Positions 20,504 through 32,312 are shown, numbered from the stretch's first letter. The stretch: DNA of 64,000 nt from Euphorbia lathyris (GCF_963576675.1 NC_088917.1:77610610-77674609); one strand, 5' to 3'. The notes: generated by a model from the letters alone, not told the origin. Numbers and translations: made by a program.

Positions 20504-23443
20504 CTAGTTTTTCTTCTTCTGAGCTTGGTGGTCAGCTTGAGCTATTCCTTTGCCTTTGTCTTTACTTCCTGAGGCATTACCTGCAAGCTGAGTTCCTCCT
20601 TGTCTCTGAGTTCCCTCTCGGCTGTTCTCCCCCGTTTTGCCATCATCGGGTTTATAAATGAATGTGTCAGTGCGAGCATGAGCGGAGAGGTGAGTGGAGT
20701 AATGCTGGAGCCGCTTAGTACTTTCTCGCAAACCATCAATGATAGGAACACTGTCATCTTGGACATGGCGAGGAACCCGAAGAGAACTGCTAATCATGCT
20801 GAGCAAGCATTCATGAGATTTGCTAAGCCAGGTGAGCGAGCTGGTGAGCTGACCAAAAGATTGGTGGTACATCTTGAGCAAGGCAGAGTCATAAAATATG
20901 CGCTGGGCATTGTTGATGCGCATTGCCTTCATTATTGCTTGTGAAAAGCTCAAGAGTTCACTGTTGGAGACTGGATCAACATCCATCTGTGCTTTATTGA
21001 TGTTGAGTAGGCTGACTACTTCACTCAGTTGGTCAATTGTACACTGAGAAGAGGAAGATACTAAGTCACGGGTACTGGTCAGCTCAGCAGTAAGCTTGGT
21101 AAAGCATTCTTGAAGTTCAGCAGAAGTGGCAAACTCAGCATTGCCAGGTGCGCTCGATTTGGTCAGTTCTGCAGTTAACTTGGCAAAATATCCTTGAAGT
21201 TCAGCAGAAGTGGCGTACCCTAGATTGACTTCTGAGGGTTGTTGGATTTTGTCTTCAATCGAGTTCAGATGGTTTACCATGGAGAGAACTAGTTCAGTCA
21301 GCTTTGCTATTTGATCTTGGTTTGGTTGCTGAGTTTGAACAGTTGTTATAATACTTACCAGATCCTTGAGTCCTCTCAGTTCATTGAGAAGCTGAGTGAT
21401 GCCATATAGGTGGGAGGACTCAGCATGAGACGATCTAGTAGCATCAGCTTGAGAGATGTTCAAATCTTGAAGCAAGGACTGAGCAGAGGCAATGATGCGT
21501 CTTCCTGACTCAGTAGCATTCAAGTATTGGAATTGGCCAGCATTTGTCTCGGAGGCTGGAATTGAGCTTGATGGTGGAGGAGTTTTCTCTTTGCCAGAGT
21601 GATCACCTTGATTGGTGACTGGGCTTTGATGCAGATTACCTTCAGGAGCTGAGTTATCAACATGCTGAGTTGGAGGTGGAGTTTGGTTAGTCATGTTGAC
21701 CTGCTCATCCTGAGTGGGTGAAGTTGAGGCAGGATTTGTTCCTTCTTGAACAGTTGGATTTGGATCTTCAAGGGTTTTGGCTTGTTCCTCATCCTGAGTA
21801 ATAGAGGCTTGTTTTTCCTTTGAGGGAGACTTAGGGTCGTTTGCAAATTATGCGAACTGTAGCTCAGACATGCCAGTGAATTGTTCTGGAAGAGGAGAAT
21901 CTACAAGAAGATCAATAACCTGAGTTTTATGGGCTTTCTTCTTAAGCTGCTTGAACCTTTGTTCCTTGGGAGGAGAAGGGTCAGCATCAATGTCTTCCTG
22001 ATCAGTATCAACTGTCTCCTCTACCATGGTTGGATGCTCATGCTGCTCAGCATGATCCTCAACAACAACGTTTTCTTCTTCCTCAGCTCTTTGCTCCATA
22101 TCACCCTGAGGTTGCTCAATATCAGCATGTTCTTCATGCTCAGTATGGACATTTTCCTCAATATGGGTTTCTTTCTCAGCTTCCCTTTCTACTTCAACAT
22201 TTGTTTTCTCAGCTTGTTGCTCAGTTTCTTTCTCAGCTTCCTTTTCTAGGTCAGTTCCATGACCTTTGGACGATACAACCCAATCTAGGGGATCAGCTTC
22301 AACTGTTTTTAAGGAATTAACCTTCTTCCTTTTCATCAAGGGGGATTCTGGAGTGCCCTCTTCTTCATCCTCAGGCTCTTCTAGCCTTTTTCTCTTCTCT
22401 GCCGACTCAGCTTTTTCCTTAGCTTTGTCAGCTTTAACCTTTTCTTGAGACACTAGTCTCACTTTCTTTGGGACAGCATGGATGTCTTTGGAGCAGGTTT
22501 CAATGGCCTTTCTCTTCTTCGTCTTCTTTTCCTTAGGTGACTCAACAGGAACCTCCACTTCTTTCTCAGACTCATTTTCAGGCTCAATGTCTAGCTCAGC
22601 TTCATCATCAACAGCTTCTTCATATCCCTTCAAAGGTTGATTGTACAACAGTCCAACCAGCAGAGCTGCTATGATCTCACTTCCCAAAGTGTCAGTTTCA
22701 TTGATTGTCTCAATCTGTTTATCCTCAATGATCTTAGTGATCAAAGAACCCAGCCTGAGTTTCTTTCCACTGTGTTGAAGAGCCCCAACCAGAAAGACGG
22801 GCATGTTGAGTGGAGTGTAGGTCAACATGTGCCATATGAAGCACTGTTCAAAATTGGAGGCAGATGAGGCTGAGTTGAGTTTGGGGAAGATGAAGTTGGT
22901 CAGCATGTAGTGAGCCATCTTCTAGTCTTGCCCCATACACGTGCTGGGTATTTCCCCTTTATGATCTTTGGGTTTGCAGAACCCCTTGATCTTATCAAGT
23001 TTTTCCTTTGGTACTTTCTCTTTTGTTGTCCTAAATTCTATTCCTTCATCTGGTAAATCAAGCAAAGTAGCTAGATAGGCAGGGGTTATTCTGATTTTCT
23101 GACCTTTGACTGTAGTCTCCAAGTAGTCAGCATCATCCTCATCAACAAGCATGTTAGAGTAAAATTCTCTGACCAGCCTGGGGTACGTTTTTCCGGCGAG
23201 TGAGAAGAGACCGGCCCATTTGTTCTTCTCGATCCAGTCGCAGAACGGTTTCTCTGAAGTGACGAAACCTGGAGAGAACCATCTACATTTCAATACTTCC
23301 AAGTTATTGACCTTTTTATGGACCTTGACCATATTCCTTTCTATTTGCCTCGAAGAACCAGTGGGGTCAGCTTGAGTGGGTTTGCCAGAGGTTTGGCCAG
23401 GCTGAGTGGTGAGGTTAGGGATTTCGTTCTTGCCGGAAGCCAT
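20504..23443 (-). pseudogene. E3 ORF3, full length with two stop codons
   Basis: The best-preserved copy: one frame of about 980 codons from ATG 23443 (MASGKNEIPN) to the stop near 20504, broken only by TAG at 22919-22921 (GQD-stop-KMA, a glutamine codon elsewhere) and TAA at 21848-21850. The N-terminal domain (residues about 45-280) has VLKCRWFSPGFVT, FCDWIEKNKWAGLFS, YPRLVREFYSNML, FEQCFIWHMLTYTPLNMPVF, LRLGSLITKI. The middle 300 residues are Glu/Lys-rich with nuclear-type basic runs. The C-terminal third is leucine-patterned: LLNELRGLKDLVSIITT, YATSAELQ, SSSQCTIDQLSEVV, YDSALLKMYHQSF. I see no signal peptide or membrane segment, so it does not look like an envelope. Function unknown. Confidence 0.8.
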
Positions 23444-23538
23444 TGTTACCGAGGAAGGTTTTTAAGATTTAGGGAGAGAGGAGAATTCGATTTCAGAGGA
23501 TCGTAAGCGTAAAGAGAAATGAGTGGGGATCCTTCCTC

Positions 23539-23546
23539 TACTTATA
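23539..23546 (-). promoter_or_regulatory. Internal TATA box of E3 ORF3
   Basis: The minus strand reads ACTCTATAAGTAGAGG, 96 bp upstream of the ORF3 ATG. It is followed by CATTTCTCTTTACGC, similar to the CTCTTTAC word in E2 and E4. Upstream homology with E2 (ACGGCTAGTTCA, CATAAATGSCAGAATCT) supports a conserved promoter. Confidence 0.6.
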
Positions 23547-23707
23547 GAGTTTTTAGTCATTAATGAACTAGCCGTTTTCATCTTGAGACTCTAATCGACA
23601 AAGATTCTGCCATTTATGACAGGTTCAGCGCATGGGTATTCATCATTACTTGCGTTTTCCTAGGTATGATTTGTTACACGTGTCATTGTTTATCGGTGCA
23701 AGTGGGC

Positions 23708-23970
23708 ATTTACTCAGTTTGCCAGAATATGAATCGTTTATGATACTGGGTATTTAATTTTACGTAGATGGATTTCCTATCTCTTAGTAACTCAACATAC
23801 GTTCATCACACAACATGTACATTCACTCAGCATAAGGTGATTACTCAATATGTCTATTTACTCGCACAGAATATTTACTCAGCATTTGTATCTACTCAGC
23901 ATAGACTATTAAGCTCAACGTGCAGTAGTTACTAGATTGATATCAGTCAGCATGACAATCACTCAACATT
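23708..23970 (-). promoter_or_regulatory. E3 TGCTGAGT motif cluster upstream of the ORF3 promoter
   Basis: The plus strand shows exact ACTCAGC at 23825, 23877 and 23894 and about eight near matches (for example actcaacat, actcaatat, agtcagcat), spaced about 15-40 bp, all in one orientation. It occupies the same place as the clusters in E2 and E4, between the RNase H stop and the ORF3 promoter. Confidence 0.5.
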
Positions 23971-23987
23971 TATTCAAATACTTAGAA

Positions 23988-26900
23988 TTATTGAAGAGGA
24001 TTAGACATACCGATAGCTTCCCTTAGTATGTTAAATTGTTCACGAGCCAAAGGCTTGGTGAAGATATCTGCAAGCTGTTCATTTGTTGGTACATAAGTCA
24101 GCTTGATCTCACTCTTTAGTACGTGATCTCTGATGAAGTGATGCCTTATGCTGACATGCTTCATCCTGCTGCGTTGAATAGGATTCTTGGATAGATCAAT
24201 GGCAATTTTGTTGTCACATTTGATCTCTATTGTCTCAGTTCTTACTCCATAATCCTCAAGTTGTTGCTTTATCCATAGGACTTGAGCTACACAGCTTCCA
24301 GCAGCAACGTACTCAGCTTCAGTTGTAGACAGAGCAACTGATGATTGTTTCTTGCCGAACCAAGATACTAGACAGCTTCCAAGGAAATGGAATCCTCCTG
24401 AAGTACTCTTACGTAATAGCTTATCCCGTCCATAGTCAGCATCAGTGTATCCTATGAGTGTGAAGTCATTTGAGGCTGGATACCATAAACCTGCATCAAT
24501 TGAGCTCTGCAAATATATAAAGATTCTTTTTACAGCAATTAAGTGAGATTCCCTTGGATCAGCTTGATATCTTGCACAATAACATACTGAGTACTGTATA
24601 TCAAGTCTACTAGCAATGAGATAAAGTAGGGAGCCTATCATACCTCGATAAAGTTTACTATTTATTGACTTACTTTTCTCATCTTTGCATAGGACAGTAT
24701 CAGTACCCATAGGGGTTGATATGGGCTTACAATCTTCCATATCAAATTTCTTTAACATCTCCTTGGTGTACTTGGACTGACTAATGAAGATGTCGTTCTT
24801 ACCTTGCTTGATCTGAAGTCCAAGGAAGAAGCTGAGTTCTCCCATCATAGACATTTCGAACTCAGTCTGCATCTGTTTGCTAAACTCTTGACACAAAGAT
24901 TCGTCAGTAGCACTAAATATTATGTCATCTACATAGATTTGTGCAAGTAGGGTATGTTTACCCTTTTTCTTAATGAACAAGGTTGTGTCAGCTTTTCCTC
25001 TGACATAATTCCTGGTCAGCAGGAAGTTGGTCACCCTTTCATACCAAGCTATTGGAGCTTACTTCAGGCCATATAAGGCCTTCTTGAGTTTATAAAAGTG
25101 GTTTGGAAATTTTGGATCTTCAAAGCCCGGAGGTTGATTAACATATACCTCCTCGTTTATAAAACCATTAAAAAATGCACTTTTAACATCCATTTGATAC
25201 AATTTAAAGTTTATGAAACTAGCATATGCACACAATATACGTATAGCTTCTAACCTAGCAACTGGTGCAAAGGTTTCACCATAATCAATGCCCTCTTGCT
25301 GACTATAGCCTTGGGCTACAAGTCGAGCTTTGTTCCTAATTACATTTCCATGCTCATCTAGTTTGTTTCTAAAAACCCACTTAGTTCCTATGGATTTTTG
25401 ATTCCTAGGTTTAGGTACTAAATCCCATACCTCATTTCTTGTGAATTGGTCAAGCTCTTCTTACAGAGCATTGATCCAATACTCATCATGCTCAGCATCA
25501 GCAAAGTTCTTTGGTTCATGAACTGATACGAAAGCAACGTTGCTAAGGAACTTCCTAAGCTGATCTCTAGTCATTACTTTGTTGTTTGCATCATCAAGGA
25601 TGGACTTTTCTGAATGTCCTCTTGGAATTTTTATCTCCTTGGGTAATGTTGAGTTGTTTGGAACAGGTGTTTCTACAATCTCTACAGGGACAGATTGGTC
25701 AGCAAAGATAATTTCAGTTTCGATTTTACCTTTGGTCAGTTCTTGTACTGATGACTCAGCATGTCCATTTTGGTCAGCAGGAGCTGAGTTGGGTTCTTCC
25801 TCTGTGTGTTGAGTTGTTCTTCCTGCAGGGTCAGTTTCATCGAAATCTACATGGACTGACTCTTCTACAACCTGGGTCCTTTTATTATAAATTCTATATG
25901 CTTTACTGTTTGTTGAGTATCCCAAAAAAGATCGCTTCATCAGCTTTGGCATCAAACTTTGCCAGATTATCCTTAGTGTTGAATATAAAATATTTACACC
26001 CAAAGGCACGAAAGTATCCAATATTGGGCTTTGGTCCTTTCCAAAGTTCATAAGGGGTTTTCTTTAATATAGGTCTTATCAATGCCCTATTCAATATATA
26101 ACATGTTGTATTGACAGCTTCTCCCCAAAAATACTTTGGAAGCCTATCTTCACTCAGCATTGTCCTAGCAATTTCTATTATTGTCCTATTCTTCCTTTCA
26201 ACAACTCCATTTTGTTGAGGAGTTCTAGGGGCAGAGATTATGGTCAATACCATTAGTTTCACAGAATTCATCAAACAATTGGTTTTTGAATTCTCCACCA
26301 TTATCACTTCTAATGTGAGCTACTCTTAGGTCTTTGTCATTTTCAAGCCTTTTGACTAATGTGGTAAACATCTCAAATGTCTCATCTTTGCTACTTACCA
26401 AGATGACCCAAGTATACCTAGAGAAATCATCTACAATAACTAAGGAAAATTTCTTACCTCCCATGCTGAGTGGCTGGATAGGTCCGAAAAGATCCAAATG
26501 TAGTAATTCCAACGGTCTTTTGGTTGAGACAACCTTTTTGCTATGAAATGATTTTTTAATTTGTTTACCTTGCTGACAAGCATTGCACAGTTGATCTTTT
26601 TCATACTTTAATTTGGGTAATCCCTCAACTAATTGCTTTCTAGCTAGTTTGGCAAGGAGGTCCATGCTGACATGCCCAAGTCTCCTATGCCATAGCCAGG
26701 AGTTATCCTCTTTTGACACCAAGCATATACTTTTTGAAAATTCCTTTTCCAAGCTCAACATGTAAACATTTTCTACACGAGGGGCTGTTAAAATCAAATC
26801 ATTTGTTTTTCCCTCGAATATCTGACACTTAGTATCATCAAATATAACCTTCCTTCCACTCTTGCAAAGCTGAGCTACGCTTAGAAGATTATATTTCAGA

Positions 26901-27121
26901 CCTTTAACTAAGGAGACTGACTCAATTTTAGGGTTACCTCCGATAGTTCCTGAGCCAACTATCTTGCCCTTCTTGTTGTCTCCAAAGTTTACACTACCTC
27001 CTCGTTTAAGCTCTAGTGTGATGAACTGAGTTTCATCATCTGTCATGTGTCTTGAGCATGCGCTGTCTATATACCAGAGTTTTGATTTCTCCACATATGT
27101 CAAGCTGACCTGCATTTTAAA
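23988..27121 (-). pseudogene. E3 pol: protease, integrase, reverse transcriptase, RNase H
   Basis: Begins in the gag frame right after TAG 27122-27124. Protease (WYIDSACSRHMTDD); GAG-pre-integrase zinc region (WLWHRRLGHVSMDLL, CNACQQGKQ); integrase core (LELLHLDLFGP, IRSDNGGEF, PRTPQQNGVVERKNRT); RT (YVDDIIFSA) and RNase H ([42 protein letters not shown]). It ends at 23988 with NPLQ. Defects: a 2-bp loss near 26240, an extra T in a T-run near 25925, and CAA-to-TAA stops near 25061 and 25462. All domains are present, so this is a nearly complete dead copy. Confidence 0.9.
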
Positions 27122-28912
27122 CTACTCGTCTTTAGGTACCCAATTCTTTTTGGGTCCTTTCTTGTTAGTGTAAACAGGTGCAAAGTCATATTTCAACTTG
27201 TGACGACATACATTTGTAGTATGGCCACTTTTGCCACAAAAGCCACACATAGTTACCCTTTGAGGGTGATATTGAGTGTGGTTAGCATTGTTGTGCTGAG
27301 CATGCCAGCATACCTTGGTAGTATGACCTTTCTTACCACAGAAGTCACATTGGACAGTCTGTTTGTTATGCCAGCACACAACTTTTGTGTGTCCTTTCTT
27401 CCCACAACAGCTACATTGAGTAAACTGTTTATGCTGACCAGTACCTAAGTACTCAGCATGGGGTTTATTCTTAGTTGAACCTTTTGTTTGGTTCTGTAAA
27501 GTTGTGACATCCTTTCTAAGTTTCTTTGACTCAGTTTGAACCTCCGTGACAAACTTATGTAAGATTTGCATGTTCGTATGTAAATCCGAGTTGTCCTGGA
27601 GGAGATATCAGAGGTCATTCAGCTTGACTTCCTCAATCTCATCACAGCGCATGCTGAGTGCCTTAATCCTTTTGTTACACTTCTTAGTTAGTGTATATAA
27701 GTCACTCAGTGCATTTACCATTTCGTTTCTAAGCAAAAGTAAGGATGTTACCTCATTGTTGTTTTCCTCCTGCTCAGAATCTCCATAGAGGTCGGCTTGC
27801 TCAGATTGAGATTGGTCAGCTCCATCATCTGCCATGAAACATATGTTGGCTGTTTCATTTTGCTCAGCTTCAGATGATGTTGACTCATCACTATCACTCC
27901 ACGTGGCCACCATTGCCTTTTTGCTTCCATTCTTATCTTTCTTCAGATTAGGACAACTTGACTTAATATGCCCAGTTTGATGGCATTCATAACATGTGAC
28001 AGGATTGGAGCTGTCCTTTTTGTATCTGGTGTCACTGGACTCAGCTTTATATCTGTCTCCTCTCTTGTATGGCCGCTTACTATTTCTTTCATTTCTTCTG
28101 AACAACTTTTTCATTTTTCTAGTGAACATGGCCATTTCCTTATCATCAGTCGACTCACCTTCTGTGGAGTCAGCTTTCATCACTAGTGATTTCTGTTTCT
28201 TATCCTCAAATTTTTCTTTAGCTTCAAAGTTTTTCATGGAGATTTCATGGGTCAGCAAGGAACCGATCAACTCATCATATTTGTATGTGGTCAGGTCCTG
28301 AGCTTCCTCTACAGCTGTCTTATTGGCTTGCCAGCTTTTGGGAAGACTTCGTAAGATCTTCTTCACTTGTTCTTCTTCAGTGAAATTCTTACGGAGTCTT
28401 TTAAGCTCATTTATTATGTTGGTGAACCTGGCATTCATTGCTAAGATGTCCTCATTGTCAGTCATCTCGAACAGCTCATACATTCGCATGTGTTGGTTCA
28501 CTTTGGATTCCTTGACCTTGCTGGTGCCTTCATAGGTTACTTCCAGCTTTTTCCAGATCTCCTGTGCTGACTCACAACCTGAAATCTTATTGTATTCTGC
28601 AGCATCTAGAGCATATTGAAGCATATTGATAGCCGAAGCATTATTTTGTAATTTTCTGAGGTCATCCTCTGTCCACTCAGTTTCACTATTGATAACTTTC
28701 TCATTATTAACAGTTTTATAAGGTACATGTGGACCTTGAACTATTGCAAGTCATGCACTCATGTTTGTGGCTTGAATAAAGTTCTTCATCCTATTCTTCC
28801 AGAATGTATAATTGGATCCAAAGAATAGGGGAGGTCTAGTGATTGATAATCCCTCAGGGAGTATCTGTGTTGTTTGGTTTCCAGGAAGGAAACGAGTGCT
28901 ATTCTCACCCAT
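27122..28912 (-). pseudogene. E3 gag with four zinc knuckles, two nonsense codons
   Basis: One unbroken frame of 597 codons from ATG 28912 (MGENSTRFLPGN) to TAG 27122, with two internal TGA codons: near 28750 (NMSA-stop-LAIVQ; tryptophan in E1 and the second unit) and near 27606 (NDL-stop-YLLQD; arginine elsewhere). Knuckles: CYECHQTGHIKSSC in the middle, then CSCCGKKGHTKVVC, CDFCGKKGHTTKVC and CGFCGKSGHTTNVC in tandem near the C-terminus. A coiled coil lies between. The frame continues past the final TAG into protease. Confidence 0.9.
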
Positions 28913-28959
28913 TTTTCGGGATCAGCTCAAGATTATTAGATCTTTGAGTAGTAAGCTTA

Positions 28960-28972
28960 GGCTCTGATACCA
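28960..28972 (-). other. E3 primer-binding site (initiator tRNA-Met)
   Basis: TGGTATCAGAGCC on the minus strand, two bases inside the LTR boundary at 28975. Confidence 0.9.
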
Positions 28973-28974
28973 CT

Positions 28975-29448
28975 TGTTGGTCCCTAGTAATTAGTTCCAA
29001 GGGGGGGTTAGGAACTAATGTAACTTTTTCGCTCTTAATTATGCTGACTTAATGTTATTTTAAGAGTTTGATAACTCAGCGTGTTGGTCAGCACGGGTGT
29101 TTGATTAGTCAGACAGTTTTAGTTCTATGCTGACTAAGACTGCTTGACTTGAGAGTTGGGAATTGACACTTGAAAGGTCAGTTTCCAACTTAGCACTCAG
29201 ATTTACTCAGTTTCAGTTTTAACAATTTATAAGCTGAGTAAATACAACAAGCAACACATACATATATATACATATATATATTGAGAGAGAGAGTTTAGAA
29301 GTTACTCACCATGACTTATCCTGGTTCGGCCTCTCTGCCTACATCCAGTCCCCAGTTCCTCCTGGGATTTTCATTCCAATACTGAGCTCTTTCAAGGTAG
29401 AGCACAAACCCTTTACAAGGCAGTGAGTATGCAAGAGTACGTCCTCTA
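28975..29448 (-). repeat. E3 5' LTR, left fragment (split by E4)
   Basis: Matches the first 500 bp (plus-strand reading) of the LTR at 13015 and stops exactly where E4 begins (TGTTGAAACACC at 29449). The other fragment is 39959-40654. About 300 bp of LTR between them are missing, removed with the E4 right end. Confidence 0.9.
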
Positions 29449-30789
29449 TGTTGAAACACCTTTCCACATAATTTTGATTTGACAAAATTGTTTAAGTATA
29501 AATTAAAATACATATTCTAAACACACTAAGTTTAAGTGCTTTGATTTATTCTACTAATGTGTTTGTTCAATGTTGAGTATAAATGTTATAAGTCATAAGG
29601 ATTGGAAGGCCCAAGCCCAATACGGAAGCCAAGGCCCAAGTCAAACAACTCAGTACACTCGGCCCGCGTATGTCAAGACGTTGCCGTTTTGAACAAAAAC
29701 ACAACTCAGCAAATGGAAGGATCTAGAAGACCTTCAGGAACAACTTCACAATGAAGCTGCTGAGTAGTCTCGACAAAGCATACAAGACAGCAGCTGGCAA
29801 AGGAAAACTTCCAGACAAAGTGTTTCCTCTTTTGGCAAAGTTCAGATGACACAGTATGCTGTCTAATTGACTTTACCATAAAAGGAGAGACCATCTGCTG
29901 AGCTGACCGAGGACAGAAGATACACGATTGTGATTGGCCGAGAGCTCTGTACAAGTCAGGATGACAACGACACATAGCCGTTTCCCTCCAACGGTTATTT
30001 CGAAATTCGAAATGACCGATGACCCAGACGTCTCTATAAATAGTGCCATCACAAGCTTCACAAAATACAGAACTTGATCAAACCATTACGCTGACCAAAT
30101 CTCTACAAGTTCTGCAAGCAAGAAGCAAAGCAAAATTCTTACACTACATTTCTCATATCTGTGTAAAAGTCTAGAGTGATTGTAAATCGTCTAAAGTGTC
30201 TTAGCACATCTTTGTATTAGGACAAAACACTTATCATTTCTAGAGATAGAAAGGAGAGGCTGAGTACTCGGTTTTAAGTACTCAGCGGAGAGATTAGGAT
30301 TGAGTAGAAGTATAGAGGAAGGTACTCTTGTCATACTCAATTGCTGATATTGTAAAAGGTTTGAGGCTCTACCTTTAAATAGCTCAGTAGAGTATTTGAA
30401 ATCTCGGAACGTGTTCCGGGGACAAGACGTAGGCTTAGAAGAAGCCGAACCTGGATAAATCTGCTGAGTGAAGTATTTCTTACCTTAACTCCTTATTTAT
30501 ATTGCTTGCTTTAAATAATCAAAACTGACCAAGTAAAGAGGTCAAGTTGAGTTGTGCGCGTTGAACGTCTGAGCTCAGGAATAGACTCTAAGTGCTATCT
30601 CCTGACTCAAGCTAAGAAACTGACCTAGTCACCTGTTGACTAAGCCAGTACCTTACTGTTCACTCAGCGCCGCTGTTCAAACTTTCTTTAGAAAAAGAAG
30701 TCTGCCTAAATTGGAGAAAAAAAAAGTTTAAATAGTTCCTAACCCCCCCCCCCCCATTGGAACTATACTTGCAACTAAACAAGGGACCA
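29449..30789 (+). repeat. E4 first LTR, last 3 bp lost
   Basis: 1341 bp starting TGTTGAAACACC; it ends ...AAGGGACCA and then enters RT coding sequence. TATAAATA at 30035-30042, preceded by an ACGT-core word (cagacgtctc). A tract of 13 C lies near 30743, inside the ATAGTTCC/GGAACTAT inverted repeat. It is about 1% different by eye from the second LTR at 35329. Confidence 0.92.
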
Positions 30790-31829
30790 GTTTCCTGCTG
30801 ACTAGAAATTACGTCAGGGGCAAAGCTGATACAATCTTATTCATTAAGAAAAAGGGTAAAGATACCTTGCTGGCCCAAATTTATGTTGATGATATAATAT
30901 TTGGTGTAACTAACGAATCAATGTGCAAGGAGTTTAGCAAATAAATGCAGACTGAGTTTGAAATGTCCATGATGGGAGAACTCAACTTCTTCCTCGGTCT
31001 TCAAATTAAACAAGGAAAGAATGGCATCTTCATCAGTCAAGCCAAATATGCCAAGGAGATCTTAAAGAAATATGACTTGGAAAATTGCAAGCCAATATCC
31101 ACTCCTATGGGCACTGACACTGTCCTCTGTGCTGATGATAATGGTAAGTCAGTAGACAGCAAGTTATATCGAGGTATGATAGGCTCTCTACTTTACTTGA
31201 CAGCCAGTAGACCGGACATTCAGTTTTCAGTATGCTACTGTGCTAGATATCAATCTAACCCTAAGGAATCTCATTACATTGCTGTAAAAAGGATCCTTAG
31301 ATATTTGCAAAGCTCAGTGAACGCAGGTTTGTGGTATCCAAATACTCATGATTTTACACTCATCGGATACACTGACGCTGACTATGGACGAGATAAGCTG
31401 GAACGAAAAAGCACCTCTGGAGGATGCCACTTCTTAGGAAGCTATCTTGTATCCTGGTTCAGCAAAAAGCAGGCGTCAGTAGCCTTGTCTACCACTGAAG
31501 CTGAGTACATTGCTGCTGGTCATTGTGTTGCTCAAGTCCTATGGATTAAGCAACAGCTTGAAGACTATGGTGTTCAAACGAAAACAATTGAAGTCAAATG
31601 TGACAACAAAAGCGCAATTGATCTTTCCAAGAACCCAATTCAACACAGCTGAATGAAGCATGTCAGCATCAGACATCACTTCATTAGAGACCATGTACTC
31701 AAGGGTGAGATCAAGCTGACCTTTGTCCCAACGGACGAACAACTTGCTGATATCTTCACGAAGCCACTGGCCCGTGAGCAGTTCAGCATACTGAGAGAAG
31801 CAATTGGTATGTTTAATCCTCTTCAGTAA
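30790..31829 (+). pseudogene. E4 pol fragment: RT C-terminal half and RNase H
   Basis: Begins inside RT (FLLTRNYVRGKADT) fused to the LTR end, then [13 protein letters not shown], the connection domain (MQTEFEMSMMGELNFFLGLQIKQG) and RNase H (GYTDADYGRDKLERKSTSGG, SVALSTTEAEYIAAGH). It ends with PLQ and TAA at 31827-31829. Stops: TAA at about 30942 (EFSK-stop-MQTE, the same glutamine lost in E2) and TGA near 31650 (QHS-stop-MKHV, arginine elsewhere). Confidence 0.88.
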
Positions 31830-31849
31830 ATTCATGTGCTAAATTAATA

Positions 31850-32045
31850 TGAATGCTGAGTGAATTACATGATGAATTTTTTTTGTTTGCTGAGTATCTC
31901 ATTGAAACTGACTGAATATACAATACTGAGTACACTTGCACACTGAGTAAATTAGTTTAGAACTTGACCTTAAAATCATTCTTAAATAATGCACTGACCA
32001 CTCAGAATATCAAACGCTTGACATTCTAAATACTGAGTGATTAAT
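31850..32045 (+). promoter_or_regulatory. E4 TGCTGAGT motif cluster
   Basis: GCTGAGT at 31855 and 31889 and ACTGAGT near 31925, 31942 and 32032, in element sense. This is the counterpart of the ACTCAGC clusters upstream of ORF3 in E2 and E3. Confidence 0.45.
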
Positions 32046-32192
32046 CCGTTAGCATAAATGCAAAGCACGCGTATAGCTTAGGATGACGTATTCGCCGCAA
32101 TGTGTCACAAATGCCAGGATCATTGTCGGTACATGATCCCAAGGCAAAACTGACACATGGATTCGATTAAGATCCACACCGTTCATTTCGTC

Positions 32193-32200
32193 TATAAATT
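32193..32200 (+). promoter_or_regulatory. Internal TATA box of E4 ORF3
   Basis: tctataaatt lies 113 bp before the ORF3 ATG at 32313, followed at about +29 by ACTCTTTACGC. The words CACGCG, CAAATGCCAGGATC and TGTCGG upstream recur before ORF3 in E2 and E3. Confidence 0.6.
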
Positions 32201-32312
32201 ATGGGTATTTCCCCATCTTTTACTCTTTACGCTTAATCAATTCTGAAGGCGAAGAAATCACTTAGAACTTCTTTTCTCTCGCAAATTCCTCTAAGTTCTC
32301 CATATTTGAAGA

